Shown: positions 18,540-29,171, counted from the first letter of the stretch. The stretch is DNA of 64,000 nt from Hephaestia caeni (GCF_003550065.1 NZ_QXDC01000004.1:496001-560000); one strand, 5' to 3'. Program-made: numbers and translations. The notes: generated from the letters alone by a model not told the origin.

Positions 18540-19445
18540 ATGTCTTCCGCCGCGCCAGAGCGCATCTTCGCCGGGCTTGGCCTCAGGCTGCTTTCCGTGG
18601 GACTGCTCGCGTCGATGCAGGCGCTCGTCAAACTGGCCGAGGCGCGCGGCGCCAGCCTGCCCGAGACGATGTTCTTCCGCCAGGCGTGCGCGGTGCCGCT
18701 GGTGCTGGCGTGGATCGCCGCCGGGCCGGGATTGGCGAGCATCCGCACCCGACGGATCGGCGCGCACCTCACCCGCACCATCGTGGGGCTGATGGGGATG
18801 GTATGCACCTTCGGCGCGGTGCTGCTGCTGCCGCTCGCCGAGGCGATGACGTTGCAGTTCACCGTCCCGATCTTCGCCACGATCCTGAGCGCGCTGGTAC
18901 TGCGCGAGCCGACCGGCAGGCATCGCTGGGCGGCGGTGGTTCTGGGTTTTGCCGGGGTGCTGATCGTGGCGCAGCCGGGCAGCGGCGCGTTTCCGCTCAG
19001 CGGCGCGCTGGTCGGGCTGCTGGCGGCGCTGCTGGTCGCGGTAATCGCGATCCTGCTGCGTCAGATCGGGCGGACCGAGCCCGCCGCGACGACGGTGTTC
19101 TGGTTCTCGCTGCTGTCGCTGCCGCCGCTCGGGATCGTCTATCTGTTCAACCTCCAGCCGCACGACCCTGCGACCTGGGCAATATTGGTCACCGTCGGGC
19201 TGGTCGGCGGGCTCGGGCAGCTCGCGATCACCGCATCGGTGCGATTCGCGCCGGTCGCGACGGTGGTGCCGATGGATTATTCGAGCCTGATCTGGGGCAT
19301 CGCCTATGGCTGGCTGTTTTTCGGGACGCTGCCGGCCGAAGGAATCTGGATCGGCGCACCCGTAATCATCGCGAGCGGCCTCTATATCGTCTATCGCGAG
19401 CACGTCCTGCAACGCCGCGACACCGATCGCGCGATCGGCGATTGA
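18540..19445 (+). CDS. EamA/DMT family transporter
   Basis: 301 aa. Ten predicted membrane helices in two EamA repeats make this a drug/metabolite transporter family member, probably an exporter of a small metabolite. The ATG at 18540 is chosen because the upstream in-frame stretch from 18405 is part repeat sequence (CGTCATCCCGGCAAAAGCTG near 18437). Substrate unknown. The preceding gap (18361-18539) holds only that half-repeat and presumably the promoter. Confidence 0.88.
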   Translation: MSSAAPERIFAGLGLRLLSVGLLASMQALVKLAEARGASLPETMFFRQACAVPLVLAWIAAGPGLASIRTRRIGAHLTRTIVGLMGMVCTFGAVLLLPLAEAMTLQFTVPIFATILSALVLREPTGRHRWAAVVLGFAGVLIVAQPGSGAFPLSGALVGLLAALLVAVIAILLRQIGRTEPAATTVFWFSLLSLPPLGIVYLFNLQPHDPATWAILVTVGLVGGLGQLAITASVRFAPVATVVPMDYSSLIWGIAYGWLFFGTLPAEGIWIGAPVIIASGLYIVYREHVLQRRDTDRAIGD

Positions 19446-19459
19446 AAGTCTTTTGTTTG

Positions 19460-19538
19460 GGGCACCGCACCGTCCCACCTCCCATTCAGTATACTGTCGT
19501 TGGGAGGTGAGGTGGGGGAGCGGGCCGGTGCGGTGCCC
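19460..19538. repeat. Long palindrome family, copy 1 (degenerate)
   Basis: Right arm from 19501 matches the GGTGGGGGAGCGGGCCGGTG arm of the copies at 39083, 39771 and 46963. The left arm starts GGCACCGCACCG but has lost about 13 bases. It begins 14 bases after the transporter stop and ends 4 bases before the convergent methyltransferase stop, a natural place for a bidirectional terminator. Confidence 0.8.
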
Positions 19539-19542
19539 TAAC

Positions 19543-20178
19543 TCAACGCCGCCTGAACACCAGCGAGATGTTGTTGGCGGGCATCTCGACCAGCCGGTCG
19601 AAGCCGAAACCGGCGTCCTTCGCCGCCGCGCAGACATCCTCGACGCGACGCAGCCCCCAGCGCGGATCGCGTGCCTTGAGCGAGGCATCGAACGCCTCGT
19701 TGCTCGCCGCGGTCGGCACCTTGTCGCGGCGATACGGGCCGTAGAGAACCAGTGCGTTCCCGCGCGGCAACGCCCGCGCCGCGCCCGCGAGCAGCCCGAG
19801 CGTCGCTTCCCACGGGCTGACATGGACCATGTTGATGCACACCACCGCGTCGGCGCGATCAATCGGCCAGTCGGGCCCGGCCGCATCGAGATCGAGCGGC
19901 GGACGGACGTTGGAGAGCCCCGCGCACCAATCGGCGATCGACGCGCGGGCATCGGCATCGGGATCGCTCGGCTGCCAGATCAGGCCGGGGAATTCGCGCG
20001 CGAAATGGGCGCAATGCTCGCCGCTGCCGCTCGCCACTTCGAGCACGACGCCGGTGACCGGCAAGGCGTTCATCAACACCTCGGCGATCGCCTCGCGGTT
20101 GCGGCGTGTCGCCGGCGCATGGCGGCGCGGGCCATCGGCAGCGGCGTCGGAGTCGAACCAGGGGCGTTCGGTCATCAC
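19543..20178 (-). CDS. DUF938 family putative methyltransferase
   Basis: 211 aa. A Rossmann-type SAM-binding motif, VLEVASGSGEHCAHFAREFP, sits near residue 45, and the family-typical LYGPYRR and ISLVFRRR blocks follow. DUF938 (METTL26-like) proteins are predicted methyltransferases of unknown substrate. It overlaps the preceding CcdC-like gene by four bases on the same strand. The second Met (MTERPWF) is an equally good start. Confidence 0.85.
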   Translation of the reverse strand: MMTERPWFDSDAAADGPRRHAPATRRNREAIAEVLMNALPVTGVVLEVASGSGEHCAHFAREFPGLIWQPSDPDADARASIADWCAGLSNVRPPLDLDAAGPDWPIDRADAVVCINMVHVSPWEATLGLLAGAARALPRGNALVLYGPYRRDKVPTAASNEAFDASLKARDPRWGLRRVEDVCAAAKDAGFGFDRLVEMPANNISLVFRRR

Positions 20179-20696
20179 GCGCGCTCCGCCCGCGCCTCGG
20201 CGAGCAATTGCTTCGCGCGGAGATACATTTCGAGCCGCTGCATCGCGAACATGCCGAGCGCGAGCGCCGCCAGCGTGTCAGTGATCAACCCGACATTCAT
20301 GTGGATCGCCCCGCCGGCCGTCTGCGCGCCCATCTTCACCGCGATCAGCACGACGAGGAACAGCATCCCGGCCGGCGACGCCCGCTGGTTGAGCGCGTGC
20401 GTCTCGGGATCGACATGGATGTGCATGAACCGGCCCCGCTGCCAGCCGAGCGCGGCACCGACCACGAGCCCGATCGCGACCACCGCCCAGCCCGATCCCT
20501 GCGGCGGGTGCTGCGCCAGCAGCATGACGACGCCGCCGAGGTAGAGCGCCGGCACGATCCAGAGCTGTTCGAGCTTCAAGGGCCGCATCCGGTTCATCCT
20601 GCGCATCCGGAAGAACAGCACCAGCCCGACGATCGCAGCGGTGATGAGATAGCTCACCCAGGCGTGCGGCTGGACGGTTTGTGCGTGCATCGGCAA
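20175..20696 (-). CDS. CcdC-like (DUF1453) membrane protein
   Basis: 173 aa. Four hydrophobic segments are predicted (about 12-28, 46-62, 70-84, 108-150 as two). The basic loop RMRRMNRMRPLKLEQLW and the GRFMHIHVDPETHAL segment fit the CcdC/DUF1453 group of small membrane proteins. Function unknown. It is the first gene of a two-gene unit with the DUF938 methyltransferase. Confidence 0.7.
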   Translation of the reverse strand: MPMHAQTVQPHAWVSYLITAAIVGLVLFFRMRRMNRMRPLKLEQLWIVPALYLGGVVMLLAQHPPQGSGWAVVAIGLVVGAALGWQRGRFMHIHVDPETHALNQRASPAGMLFLVVLIAVKMGAQTAGGAIHMNVGLITDTLAALALGMFAMQRLEMYLRAKQLLAEARAERA

Positions 20697-20751
20697 TCCC
20701 TTGATCGGTTCGCCGACAACCTAGAACCTGTTCGCAACCTTTGGAAGCAGC

Positions 20752-20876
20752 ACACCCGCGCAGGCGGGAGCACTACGGCCGAGATGAAGCATCATCGTGC
20801 TCCTGCGAAAGCAGGAGGCCAGGGTCGCAAGCGATATCAGCGGTGAAGCTGGACTCTCGCTTTCGCGGGAGAACGG
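20752..20876. repeat. Cluster of small palindromes after gcvPB
   Basis: Two compact hairpins, CCCGCGCAGGCGGG (20755-20768) and CTCCTGCGAAAGCAGGAG (20800-20817), are framed by GAGCAC/GTGCTC. A third related half, CTCTCGCTTTCGCGGGAG, follows near 20852-20872. The cluster occupies the spacer just beyond the gcvPB stop and may end the gcv operon transcript (inference). Confidence 0.6.
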
Positions 20877-20883
20877 CCCCGGC

Positions 20884-22461
20884 CTATTCCGCCGCCTGCG
20901 CCAGCGCGGGATCGCTCCACACCAGCACCGGCTTGCGCGCGGCAAGCGTTTCGTCGAGACGGCGGCGCGGCGCGAAATGCGGCGCGGTCTTGAGGCTTTC
21001 ATCACCCGTCTTGGCGCGCGCGGCAACGCTGCGCAGCGCGCCGATGAACTGATCGAGCGCCGCCTTCGATTCGGTCTCGGTCGGCTCGACCAGCATCGCG
21101 CCGTGGACGACGAGCGGGAAATACATCGTCATCGGATGATAGCCTTCGTCGATCAGCGCCTTGGCGACGTCGAGCGTGGTGAAGCCTTCGGCGAAACCCT
21201 CGTCCGAGAACAGCGCCTCGTGCATGCACGGCCCGCTGGGGCCGAACGGCGCGTCGAGCACGTCGTCGAGGCTCCTGAGCATGTAATTGGCGTTGAGCAC
21301 CGCATCCTCGGCGACCTGCTTCAGCCCGTCGGCGCCGTGGCTGAGGATATAAGCGAGCGCGCGGGTAAACATGCCCATCTGGCCGTGGAACGCGGTCATC
21401 CGGCCGAAGCTGTCGGGATGATCCTCGCCGGCCGTCTCCTCCTCGATCAGGCGGATATGGCCATCTTCGTAGCGTGCGGTAAACGGGAGCGGGCCGAAGG
21501 GCGCCAGCGCCTCGGAGAGCACCACCGGCCCCGAGCCCGGCCCGCCGCCGCCGTGCGGGGTCGAGAAGGTCTTGTGGAGGTTGATGTGCATCGCATCGAC
21601 GCCGAGATCCCCCGGCCGCACGCGCCCGACGATCGCGTTGAAATTGGCGCCGTCGCAATAGACATAGCCGCCGACGGCATGCACCGCGTCCGAAATCGCC
21701 TTCATGTCGCGCTCGAACAGCCCGCAGGTGTTGGGGTTGGTGATCATCACCGCCGCCACATCCTGCCCGAGCCGCGCCTTCAGCGCCGCCAGATCGACCC
21801 GGCCCTCGGCAGTGGCGGGGATATCCTCGACGGTGAAGCCGGCGAAGGCGGCGGTGGCGGGGTTGGTGCCGTGTGCGCTTTCGGGGACGAGGACGACCTT
21901 GCGATGCCCCTCGCCGCGCTTCTCGAGCGCCGCCTTGATGCACAATATGCCGCACAATTCGCCATGCGCGCCCGCCTTGGGGCTCATCGCGACGCCGTAC
22001 ATGCCGGTGAGGCCGATCAACCAGAAGGCGAGTTCGTTGATCACGCCGAGCGCGCCCTGCACCGTATCGACCGGGGCGAGCGGATGGATGTCCGCGAACC
22101 CCGGCAGCCGCGCGACCTTCTCGTTGAGGCGCGGATTGTGCTTCATCGTGCACGAACCGAGCGGAAACAGCCCAAGGTCGATCGCGTAATTCTGGCGCGA
22201 CAGGCGGGTGTAATGCCGCACCGCCTCAGGCTCGGAGAGGCCGGGCAGGCCGATCGGCGCCGTGCGGACAAGGTTGCCGAGCTTGTGCCCCTGCGCAGGC
22301 GCGCCGGAGTCATCGAAATCGACTCCCGTCGTTTCGGTCGAGCCGATCTCGAAGATCAGCGGTTCTTCGAGCATCAGCGCGCGGTTGCCGGTGAAGGTGG
22401 GCGCGTCGGCATTGCCCGTCTGCGGCGCTTCGGGGCGCCAGCCGCTTTGATTGATGCTCAT
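20884..22461 (-). CDS. gcvPB: Glycine dehydrogenase (decarboxylating) subunit 2
   Basis: 525 aa. The C-terminal half of the split P-protein, which decarboxylates glycine with PLP and passes the aminomethyl group to GcvH. The PLP lysine lies in [20 protein letters not shown], preceded by the substrate-site stretch [12 protein letters not shown]. The last part ([20 protein letters not shown]) matches the family C-terminus. Its start overlaps the gcvPA stop by four bases. Confidence 0.97.
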   Translation of the reverse strand: MSINQSGWRPEAPQTGNADAPTFTGNRALMLEEPLIFEIGSTETTGVDFDDSGAPAQGHKLGNLVRTAPIGLPGLSEPEAVRHYTRLSRQNYAIDLGLFPLGSCTMKHNPRLNEKVARLPGFADIHPLAPVDTVQGALGVINELAFWLIGLTGMYGVAMSPKAGAHGELCGILCIKAALEKRGEGHRKVVLVPESAHGTNPATAAFAGFTVEDIPATAEGRVDLAALKARLGQDVAAVMITNPNTCGLFERDMKAISDAVHAVGGYVYCDGANFNAIVGRVRPGDLGVDAMHINLHKTFSTPHGGGGPGSGPVVLSEALAPFGPLPFTARYEDGHIRLIEEETAGEDHPDSFGRMTAFHGQMGMFTRALAYILSHGADGLKQVAEDAVLNANYMLRSLDDVLDAPFGPSGPCMHEALFSDEGFAEGFTTLDVAKALIDEGYHPMTMYFPLVVHGAMLVEPTETESKAALDQFIGALRSVAARAKTGDESLKTAPHFAPRRRLDETLAARKPVLVWSDPALAQAAE

Positions 22462-23816
22462 GCCAGCACCTCCTCAAGCTCGGTGGCAAAGGTTTCGACA
22501 TCCTCCGCCGTGGTCGTCTCGGTGACTGCGACGACGAGGCCGTTCGCAAGGCTCTCCTCGTTCGGATAGAGCCGCCCGAGCGACACGCCCGCCAGCACGC
22601 CGCGATCGGCAAGCGCGCGCACCACGGGGCGCGCCTCCTTCGAAAGCTCCAGCGTGAACTCGTTGAAGAACGCATCGTTGACGAGCGTCACGCCCGGCAC
22701 CCGCGCCAGCCGCTCGGCCGCCGCCACGGCGCCCGCATGGTTGATGGCCGCCAGATCGCGCAGCCCCGCCTCACCCAGCAGCGTCATGTGGATCGAGAAG
22801 GCGAGCGCGCACAGGCCGCTGTTGGTGCAGATGTTGCTCGTCGCCTTTTCGCGCCGGATATGCTGCTCGCGCGTCGAGAGCGTCAGCACGAAGCCGCGCT
22901 TGCCGTCGGCATCGACGGTCTCGCCGCACAGCCGCCCCGGCATCTGGCGGACATATTTCTGCTTGCACCCGAACAGGCCGACATAAGGGCCGCCGAATTG
23001 CAGCCCGACGCCGATCGACTGGCCTTCGCCGACGACAATATCGGCATCCATCTCGCCGGGCGATTTGAGCGCGCCGAGCGCCACCGGCTCGGTCACGACC
23101 GCAATCAGCAGCGCCTTCTTCGCGTGGCACGCCGCCGCGAGGTCGGAGAGATCGCCGATCCGGCCGAGAATGTCGGGATATTGCACCACGACGCACGAGG
23201 TGTCATCGTCGATCCGGTCGATCAGCGATGCGGTGTCCGGCCCGGCATCGAGGCACGGCGCAGTGGCCTCGATCGCGTCACCGGTGAAGGTCGCCATCGT
23301 CCGCGCGACCGATACGTAATGCGGATGCAGCCCGCTCGACAGGATCGCCTTGCCGCGCCGCGTGATCCGCCGCGCCATCACGATCGCTTCCCAGCACGCG
23401 GTCGAGCCGTCGTACATCGACGCGTTGGCGACATCGGTGCCGAGCAGCCGCGCGACCTGCGTCTGGAATTCGAACAGCATCTGCAACGTGCCCTGTGCGA
23501 TTTCGGGCTGATACGGCGTGTATGCGGTCAGGAACTCGCCGCGCTGGATCAAATGATCGACCGAGGCCGGCACATGATGCCGATACGCCCCCGCGCCGAG
23601 GAAGAAGGGCACGTCGCCTGCCGCCACATTCTGCCGCGCGAGCGCTGCCATGTGCCGCTCGACCGCCAGTTCGCTGGCATGGTTTGGCAGGCCGTCGATC
23701 GGCCCGGAAAGCCGCGCATGTTCGGGCACGTCGACGAACAGATCGTCGATCGACGCCGCGCCGATCGTCGCCAGCATCGCCCGGCGATCATCAGGGGTAA
23801 GGGGCAGGTAGCGCAT
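22458..23816 (-). CDS. gcvPA: Glycine dehydrogenase (decarboxylating) subunit 1
   Basis: 452 aa. The N-terminal half of the split P-protein; forms the alpha2beta2 enzyme with GcvPB. Family blocks [50 protein letters not shown] and [14 protein letters not shown] are all present. The spacer before it, after gcvH, is filled by a 145-bp inverted repeat whose near arm contains the GGAGG preceding its start. Confidence 0.97.
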   Translation of the reverse strand: MRYLPLTPDDRRAMLATIGAASIDDLFVDVPEHARLSGPIDGLPNHASELAVERHMAALARQNVAAGDVPFFLGAGAYRHHVPASVDHLIQRGEFLTAYTPYQPEIAQGTLQMLFEFQTQVARLLGTDVANASMYDGSTACWEAIVMARRITRRGKAILSSGLHPHYVSVARTMATFTGDAIEATAPCLDAGPDTASLIDRIDDDTSCVVVQYPDILGRIGDLSDLAAACHAKKALLIAVVTEPVALGALKSPGEMDADIVVGEGQSIGVGLQFGGPYVGLFGCKQKYVRQMPGRLCGETVDADGKRGFVLTLSTREQHIRREKATSNICTNSGLCALAFSIHMTLLGEAGLRDLAAINHAGAVAAAERLARVPGVTLVNDAFFNEFTLELSKEARPVVRALADRGVLAGVSLGRLYPNEESLANGLVVAVTETTTAEDVETFATELEEVLA

Positions 23817-23823
23817 CGTTTCT

Positions 23824-23968
23824 TCTCCCCCTCCCTTTCAAGGGAGGGGCTAGGGGTGGGTGAGCAGCGTCGGGGCTCGATGCCGCGGCGATGCTTCGGA
23901 GGCAGGCGCCGAAGGCTCGCTTGCGCTCGCCACCCACCCCCGGCCCCTCCCCTTGAAAGGGAGGGGAG
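23824..23968. repeat. Long inverted repeat between gcvH and gcvPA
   Basis: Arms of about 38 bp (23824-23862 and 23931-23968) are inverted near-copies; each also holds the local hairpin CCCTCCCTTTCAAGGGAGGG. The 68-bp centre contains smaller dyads. It fills nearly the whole 159-bp spacer inside the gcv operon. Confidence 0.85.
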
Positions 23969-23975
23969 AATCGGA

Positions 23976-24347
23976 TCACAATTTCGCGACGAACGCTTCG
24001 TAGGCAGCCTCGTCCATCAATCCGTCGAGTTCGCCCGGATCGCTCAGCGTCAGCCTGAACATCCAGCCTTCGCCCTCGGCATCTTCGTTGACGAGCCCCG
24101 GCGTGTCGCCGAGCGCGGCGTTGCCCTCGATCACGCTGCCCGAGACCGGCGCATAGATATCCGACGCGGCCTTGACCGATTCGACCACGGCGGCGTCGTC
24201 GCCCTTGGCGAAGGTCTTGCCCTCGTCAGGCACGTCGACGAACACGATGTCGCCCAACTGGCCCTGCGCGTAATCGGTGATGCCGACGGTGCCGGTGTCG
24301 CCATCGACATCGACCCATTCGTGATCTTCGGTGAAATAACGGCTCAT
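23976..24347 (-). CDS. gcvH: Glycine cleavage system H protein
   Basis: 123 aa from the ATG. Lipoyl carrier that shuttles the aminomethyl group between P, T and L proteins. The lipoylation motif [17 protein letters not shown] holds the modified Lys, and [20 protein letters not shown] is the conserved N-terminus. The ATG at 24347 overlaps the gcvT stop (TGATG); a GTG one codon earlier is possible. AGGAGG precedes it. Confidence 0.96.
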   Translation of the reverse strand: MSRYFTEDHEWVDVDGDTGTVGITDYAQGQLGDIVFVDVPDEGKTFAKGDDAAVVESVKAASDIYAPVSGSVIEGNAALGDTPGLVNEDAEGEGWMFRLTLSDPGELDGLMDEAAYEAFVAKL

Positions 24348-25483
24348 CACTTGCCTCCTGAGCGGACGTAGCGGTGGGGAACGAACGGCATTTGCGTGAC
24401 GGTCGCTTCATGGACCTTGCCGCGCTGGGTAAGCTGGATGCGGGTGCCGTGCGCGGCGAGCGCGAGCGGCACATAGGCCATCGCGATCGGCGTCCCCAGC
24501 GTCGGCGCGAACCCGCCCGAGGTGACCTTGCCGACCTCCGATCCGTCAGCGTCGAGAACCGCCGCGCCTTCGCGCACCGGCTGGCGGCCGTCGACGCGCA
24601 ACCCGACGCGCTTGACGATCGCGCCCTGTTCGCGCTCGATCAGGATGCGCGCGGCACCGGGGAAATTTGCTTCTTCGCGCCGCCGCTTGCTCGCGACCGC
24701 AAAGCCGAGATCGGCCATCACCGGCGTCGTTTCCTCGTCGAGGTCGTGGCCGTAGAGTGGCAACCCCGCCTCCAGCCGCAACGAATCGCGCGCGCCCAGC
24801 CCGATCGGCTTGACATCGGGTTCGGCGACCAGCGCGTCGGCGAAGGCCTGCGCGTGTTCGGCGGGAAGCGAAATCTCGAACCCGTCCTCGCCGGTATAGC
24901 CCGATCGGCTGATCCACAGCGGCACGCCGTTCCATTCGAACCGCCCGCCGGTCATGAACACCAGCGCCTCGATGCCGGGCACCAGCCGCGCGAGCACGGC
25001 GGCCGCCTTCGGCCCTTGCAGCGCCAGCAACGCGTGGTCGTCCATCTGGTTGAGCGTGATCGCGTCGGGCAGATGATCGCGCAAATGCCCGATATCATCA
25101 TATTTCACCGCGCCGTTGACGACCATATAGAGGCCGTCCTCCCAACGCGTGATCATCAGATCGTCGAGGATGCCGCCATTCTCGGCAAGCAGCAACGAAT
25201 ACTTCTGGGCGAAGGGTTTGACGCCCCTGACGTCGGCGGGGACCAGCGCCTCGAGCGCGTCGTCGAGCCCATCGCCCGACAGGAACAACTGCCCCATATG
25301 GCTGACGTCGAACAGCCCGGCCGATTCGCGCACCCACAGATGCTCGGCCATGATGCCGTCTTCATACTGGACGGGCATCGTATAACCCGCGAACGGCACC
25401 ATCCGCGCACCCTTCGCGCGGTGCCACGCATCGAGCGGCAGAATCTGCGGCTCGGTGGGATCGAGGTCGGTTTCGTCGCTCAC
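24347..25483 (-). CDS. gcvT: Aminomethyltransferase (glycine cleavage T protein)
   Basis: 378 aa. Transfers the methylene group from GcvH-bound aminomethyl to tetrahydrofolate, releasing ammonia. Family blocks include [59 protein letters not shown] (split here for length) and the C-terminal barrel. It is the first gene of gcvT-H-PA-PB and lies directly downstream of the tandem glycine riboswitch. Confidence 0.96.
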   Translation of the reverse strand: MSDETDLDPTEPQILPLDAWHRAKGARMVPFAGYTMPVQYEDGIMAEHLWVRESAGLFDVSHMGQLFLSGDGLDDALEALVPADVRGVKPFAQKYSLLLAENGGILDDLMITRWEDGLYMVVNGAVKYDDIGHLRDHLPDAITLNQMDDHALLALQGPKAAAVLARLVPGIEALVFMTGGRFEWNGVPLWISRSGYTGEDGFEISLPAEHAQAFADALVAEPDVKPIGLGARDSLRLEAGLPLYGHDLDEETTPVMADLGFAVASKRRREEANFPGAARILIEREQGAIVKRVGLRVDGRQPVREGAAVLDADGSEVGKVTSGGFAPTLGTPIAMAYVPLALAAHGTRIQLTQRGKVHEATVTQMPFVPHRYVRSGGK

Positions 25484-25544
25484 GCACGGCCTCCGTTATC
25501 TGAAAAGACGACGCATCGGCCGGTATCCCGGTTCCCGCTACGCC

Positions 25545-25735
25545 GCCCCCTCTGTCACGGAACCTGAGAGCTTTCACCGTTTCACTGAAACGGCTTACCC
25601 CTTCGGTGGCCTCGGACCAGGTCCGAAGGCGCTTTCCAGAGTGTCGAAGCCACGCGCGGTCTCTTGTGCCTGAGAGATTCCGGGGCGGTTGCTCCTTCGG
25701 CGGACCGGCCGAAACCGAGTCACTCTCCCGCGCGG
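25545..25735 (-). promoter_or_regulatory. Tandem glycine riboswitch (gcvT element)
   Basis: Read on the minus strand, aptamer 1 (about 25733-25651) contains the conserved GGGAGAGTGACTCGG, CCGAAGGAGCAA and AATCTCTCAGGCACAAGAGA blocks. Aptamer 2 (about 25640-25548) contains TGGAAAGCGCC, ACCGAAGGGGTAAGCCG and AGCTCTCAGGTTCCGTGACA. This is the standard two-aptamer gcvT RNA. It sits 60 bases ahead of gcvT and would switch the glycine cleavage operon on when glycine is abundant (established for the family). It accounts for the 25484-25816 gap. Confidence 0.95.
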
Positions 25736-25816
25736 GCCCATGCCGGTCAAACCGCCATCGACGACGCAAGCTCTGGCGAAGTGCAAAAGCCGAGTCAATC
25801 CGTCGTTTAGGGGGGC

Positions 25817-26086
25817 TTATCCCGAAACGACAGCCTGCCGCTTTTCGCGCGGCGCAACGATCGATCGCAACAAGGCGGCACCGGCGATCGATTGCGAGAT
25901 GAGACAGGGCTCATCCCAGTCGTTCATGGCGATGAACCGCATCCCCGCAACCGAGATGACATCATGGGTCGCGGCCTTGGTCACCCGCAACCGACCCGCT
26001 TCGCCAAGGCGACGCTTGACGACCGCCGCGTCTTCGGGGCGATATTCCAGGCTGACGTTGCCGGCATCGAGTTCGATCAACTTCAT
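25817..26086 (-). CDS. Small hypothetical protein
   Basis: 89 aa. No family recognised. It is soluble-looking, with a mixed alpha/beta pattern (MKLIELDAGNVSLEYRPED, AAVVKRRLGEAGRLRV, ISVAGMRFIAM). AGGAG lies 6-10 bases before the ATG, which supports translation. Its stop is about 80 bases upstream of the glycine riboswitch on the same strand. Confidence 0.6.
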   Translation of the reverse strand: MKLIELDAGNVSLEYRPEDAAVVKRRLGEAGRLRVTKAATHDVISVAGMRFIAMNDWDEPCLISQSIAGAALLRSIVAPREKRQAVVSG

Positions 26087-26128
26087 CGCGATCTCCTGCC
26101 CCCAATGTAGTGCGCCCGCACAAAGCGC

Positions 26129-26449
26129 TCAAGACGGCGCGATTCGGGCCGGGCGGCACGCCGCGGCGATCACCGCTTCCCAACTGCGGTATTTGCGGAA
26201 CAGCCAATCGGCATCCGGCCCGATCGGATCGCCGTATTTCAGACGATTGCGCTGTTCCATCAGCGCCACGACGCCGGGATCATCGTCGGCCCGAAAGCGC
26301 TGCTTGAGCGCGTTGCGCCGCCGGACGAGATCGCGCGCGATCGCTTCAGGCGATTCGCCCTCGGCCTCGCGGCGACGCGCCTCGCCCGCCAGCGCCCGCA
26401 CATCCTGCTCATAAGCGATCCGTGCGGGCACCCAGCGCGGATCGGCCAT
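26129..26449 (-). CDS. Hypothetical charged helical protein
   Basis: 106 aa, rich in Arg, Glu and Asp, predicted mostly helical (AYEQDVRALAGEARRREAEGE, AIARDLVRRRNALKQRF). No family is recognised. It lies between the lipoprotein gene and the 89-aa gene on the same strand with 7-bp and 42-bp spacers, so the three may be one transcription unit. Confidence 0.6.
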   Translation of the reverse strand: MADPRWVPARIAYEQDVRALAGEARRREAEGESPEAIARDLVRRRNALKQRFRADDDPGVVALMEQRNRLKYGDPIGPDADWLFRKYRSWEAVIAAACRPARIAPS

Positions 26450-26456
26450 GATCGCG

Positions 26457-27092
26457 TCAGCGCGTCAGATTATACTTGAGCTGATCCTCGGTGAGCTGGA
26501 AGCCGACCAGTGCCTCGAAGCTCGCGCGCAGCACCGCTTCGCGGACGTTGGGCTGCGACAGCGGATCGATCGCGGCATCGACGTCGCCGGGCTTGCGCTT
26601 GCGGGTGATCTCGTCGCGGATATCCTCGGGCAGCGTCGCCGCCGCGCGATTGACGATCGCGGTGGCCTGGCCCCGCGTCTGCGCGCGAGCCGCGCCGGCA
26701 TCGAAATGAACCGAGACGTTGCCGAGTCGCTTGGCGACGACGGCGGTGCCCCCGTTCACCACGGTGATGAAGAACGGCAGCGTCACGTCGCGCGCCGCCG
26801 ATGTGTCGCGGCGCTGGGCGAAGACGTCGAAGGTGATCGTGGTGACGACATCCGCGGTCGCGTCGGCGCAGGTCGAGCGCACGTTGGTCATCACCGCCGA
26901 CACGTCGAGCGCGCTTTCGTCGCGCGAGGTCGCGGGGTTGAACAAGGTGATGTCGCCGGTGCCGGCGGGCACGCCGACGGCGGGGCACGCGGTTCTGACG
27001 GCGGTGATGCCGCCCGCGGTGATGTCGCCCGACCGGGCACAGCCGGCGGCGAGCAGGATCAGGGCGATCGGGGCGATCTGGCTCAGTTTCAC
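26457..27092 (-). CDS. Hypothetical lipoprotein
   Basis: 211 aa. The N-terminus [18 protein letters not shown] is a lipoprotein signal with the lipobox LAAGC, so Cys18 should be lipidated. The mature part is mainly beta-strand-like ([33 protein letters not shown]), possibly a periplasmic beta-sandwich. No specific family is recognised. It is divergent from ispH, with a 119-bp shared promoter region. Confidence 0.8.
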   Translation of the reverse strand: MKLSQIAPIALILLAAGCARSGDITAGGITAVRTACPAVGVPAGTGDITLFNPATSRDESALDVSAVMTNVRSTCADATADVVTTITFDVFAQRRDTSAARDVTLPFFITVVNGGTAVVAKRLGNVSVHFDAGAARAQTRGQATAIVNRAAATLPEDIRDEITRKRKPGDVDAAIDPLSQPNVREAVLRASFEALVGFQLTEDQLKYNLTR

Positions 27093-27211
27093 GGGTACGC
27101 GGACCTTCTCAACAGACGAAGGGCGGCCGTTCGCTTGGGGCCAACCCGGTGGGACGCTTCATAGGAAGCGGCTTTCGCGCGCGCAAGCAATCGCGTAGAG
27201 GCTGGCCCGCC

Positions 27212-28165
27212 ATGAGCGATGCCACCAAACCCGTGCTCGAATTGATGATCGCCGCCCCGCGCGGTTTCTGCGCGGGCGTCGATCGCGCGATCAAGATCGT
27301 CGAGCTGGCGATCGAGAAGCACGGCGCGCCCGTCTATGTCCGCCACGAAATCGTCCACAACAAGTTCGTGGTCGATCGCCTGAAGGCCAAGGGCGCGGTG
27401 TTCGTCGAGGAACTCGACGAGGTGCCCGACGGCGCCCCGGTGGTGTTTTCGGCGCACGGCGTGCCCAAATCGGTGCCCGCCGACGCGCAAGTGCGCGGGC
27501 TCGATTATCTCGACGCCACCTGTCCGCTGGTCTCCAAGGTCCATCGCCAGGCCGAGCGGCTCGTCGCGGCAGGCCGGCACATCGTCTTCATCGGCCATCG
27601 CGGCCATCCCGAGGTGATCGGCACATTCGGCCAGGTGCCGCCGGGATCGATGACGCTGGTCGAGACGGTCGCCGACGCCGAGGCGCTGGTGCCCGCCGAT
27701 CCCGGCAACCTCGCCTTTCTCACCCAGACGACGCTGTCGGTCGACGATACCGCCGAGATCGTCGCGACGCTCGAACGCCGCTTTCCCGCGATCGAGCCGC
27801 CGCGCGGCGAGGATATTTGCTACGCGACCTCGAACCGCCAGGCCGCGACCAAGGTGATCGCCGCCTCGTGCGACGCGGTGATCGTGCTTGGCGCGCCCAA
27901 TTCGTCCAATTCGCTGCGGCTGGTCGAGGTCGCCGAGCGGCAGGGCCGGCCCGCGATCCTGCTCCAGCGCGCCGCCGATCTCGATCTCGGCTGGCTCGCG
28001 GGCGTCCGCACGCTCGGCGTCACGGCGGGCGCGTCGGCCCCCGAACTGCTCGTGCGCGAGCTGGTCGAGCGGCTCGGCGATCATTACGAGGTGGTCGAGC
28101 GCGAAGTGGAAACGACGCGCGAAAACGTCGCTTTCAAACTGCCGCGCGGGCTTGCCGCGGCGTAG
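27212..28165 (+). CDS. ispH: 4-hydroxy-3-methylbut-2-enyl diphosphate reductase
   Basis: 317 aa. The [4Fe-4S] enzyme that performs the last step of the MEP isoprenoid pathway, making IPP and DMAPP. The three cluster cysteines lie in [26 protein letters not shown] and [17 protein letters not shown]; the conserved active-site Glu is in the [12 protein letters not shown] region. The ATG at 27212 starts [18 protein letters not shown]; an upstream in-frame ATG at 27149 runs through the promoter region and is rejected. Followed by thrB. Confidence 0.96.
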   Translation: MSDATKPVLELMIAAPRGFCAGVDRAIKIVELAIEKHGAPVYVRHEIVHNKFVVDRLKAKGAVFVEELDEVPDGAPVVFSAHGVPKSVPADAQVRGLDYLDATCPLVSKVHRQAERLVAAGRHIVFIGHRGHPEVIGTFGQVPPGSMTLVETVADAEALVPADPGNLAFLTQTTLSVDDTAEIVATLERRFPAIEPPRGEDICYATSNRQAATKVIAASCDAVIVLGAPNSSNSLRLVEVAERQGRPAILLQRAADLDLGWLAGVRTLGVTAGASAPELLVRELVERLGDHYEVVEREVETTRENVAFKLPRGLAAA

Positions 28166-28217
28166 AATTTTCGGACCATTCGGGCAAACTGCCCGCTGAT
28201 CGACTAAGGGGCAGGGC

Positions 28218-29171
28218 TTGGCCGTCTACACGCATGTTTCCGCCGAAGCGCTGGCGGCGTTCCTGGCGCGCTACGACGTCGGCGAGCTGGTCTCGGCCAA
28301 GGGCATCGCCGAGGGCGTCGAGAACAGCAATTACCTGGTCGATACCACCGGCGGCCGCTTCATCCTGACGCTCTACGAAAAGCGCGTCGCGGCGGACGAT
28401 CTGCCCTTCTTCATGGCGCTGCTCGATCATCTCGCCGATCGCGGCAACCCGGTGCCGCCGGCGATTCCCGATCGCGAGGGCCGCGAGATCCAGGAGCTTG
28501 AAGGGCGCCCGGCGTGCCTGATCAAGTTCCTGCCCGGCGTTTCCGTGACGCATCCCACGCCCGCACAGGCGCAGGCGGCGGGCGCGGCACTGGCCCAATT
28601 GCACCGCTCGCTGGCCGATTTCACGCTCGAACGCCCCAACGGCCTCGGCCCCGACGAATGGCCGCGGCTGCTCGCGCGCTGCGGCGACGATCTCGATTCG
28701 ATCGCACCGGGGCTCAAGGCCAGCCTCGATACCGCGCTGGCGGACGTGCTCGGCCACTGGCCAAAGGGGCTGGCGCGTTCGGCGATCCACGCCGATCTGT
28801 TTCCCGACAACGTGCTGATGCGCGGCGATCAGGTGACGGGACTGATCGACTTCTATTTCGCCTGCACCGATATCCGCGCCTACGATCTCGCGGTGACGCA
28901 TTCGGCCTGGGCGTTCGAGACCGACGGCACGCCCGCCGATCCGGCGGTGGGCCGCGCGCTGGTCGCGGGCTATGAAAGCGTGCTGCCCCTGACCGATCCC
29001 GAGCGCGCGGCGCTGCCAGTGCTCGCGCGCGGCGCATGCATCCGCTTCGCGCTGACGCGCGCGTGGGACTGGCTCAACACGCCCGCCGACGCACTCGTCA
29101 CGCGCAAGGACCCGCTCGCTTATGTCCGGCGCATCGATTGGTATGCGGCGCATCCGCACGCATTCGCATGA
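28218..29171 (+). CDS. thrB: Homoserine kinase (ThrB, APH-fold type)
   Basis: 317 aa. Phosphorylates homoserine in threonine synthesis. This is the alphaproteobacterial type with the aminoglycoside phosphotransferase fold, not the GHMP type. The catalytic loop is [13 protein letters not shown] and the Mg-binding motif is [11 protein letters not shown]. The start is TTG (TTGGCCGTCTAC), giving [15 protein letters not shown], the usual N-terminus of the family; AAGGGGCAGG precedes it. The stop overlaps the rnhA start. Confidence 0.95.
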   Translation: MAVYTHVSAEALAAFLARYDVGELVSAKGIAEGVENSNYLVDTTGGRFILTLYEKRVAADDLPFFMALLDHLADRGNPVPPAIPDREGREIQELEGRPACLIKFLPGVSVTHPTPAQAQAAGAALAQLHRSLADFTLERPNGLGPDEWPRLLARCGDDLDSIAPGLKASLDTALADVLGHWPKGLARSAIHADLFPDNVLMRGDQVTGLIDFYFACTDIRAYDLAVTHSAWAFETDGTPADPAVGRALVAGYESVLPLTDPERAALPVLARGACIRFALTRAWDWLNTPADALVTRKDPLAYVRRIDWYAAHPHAFA

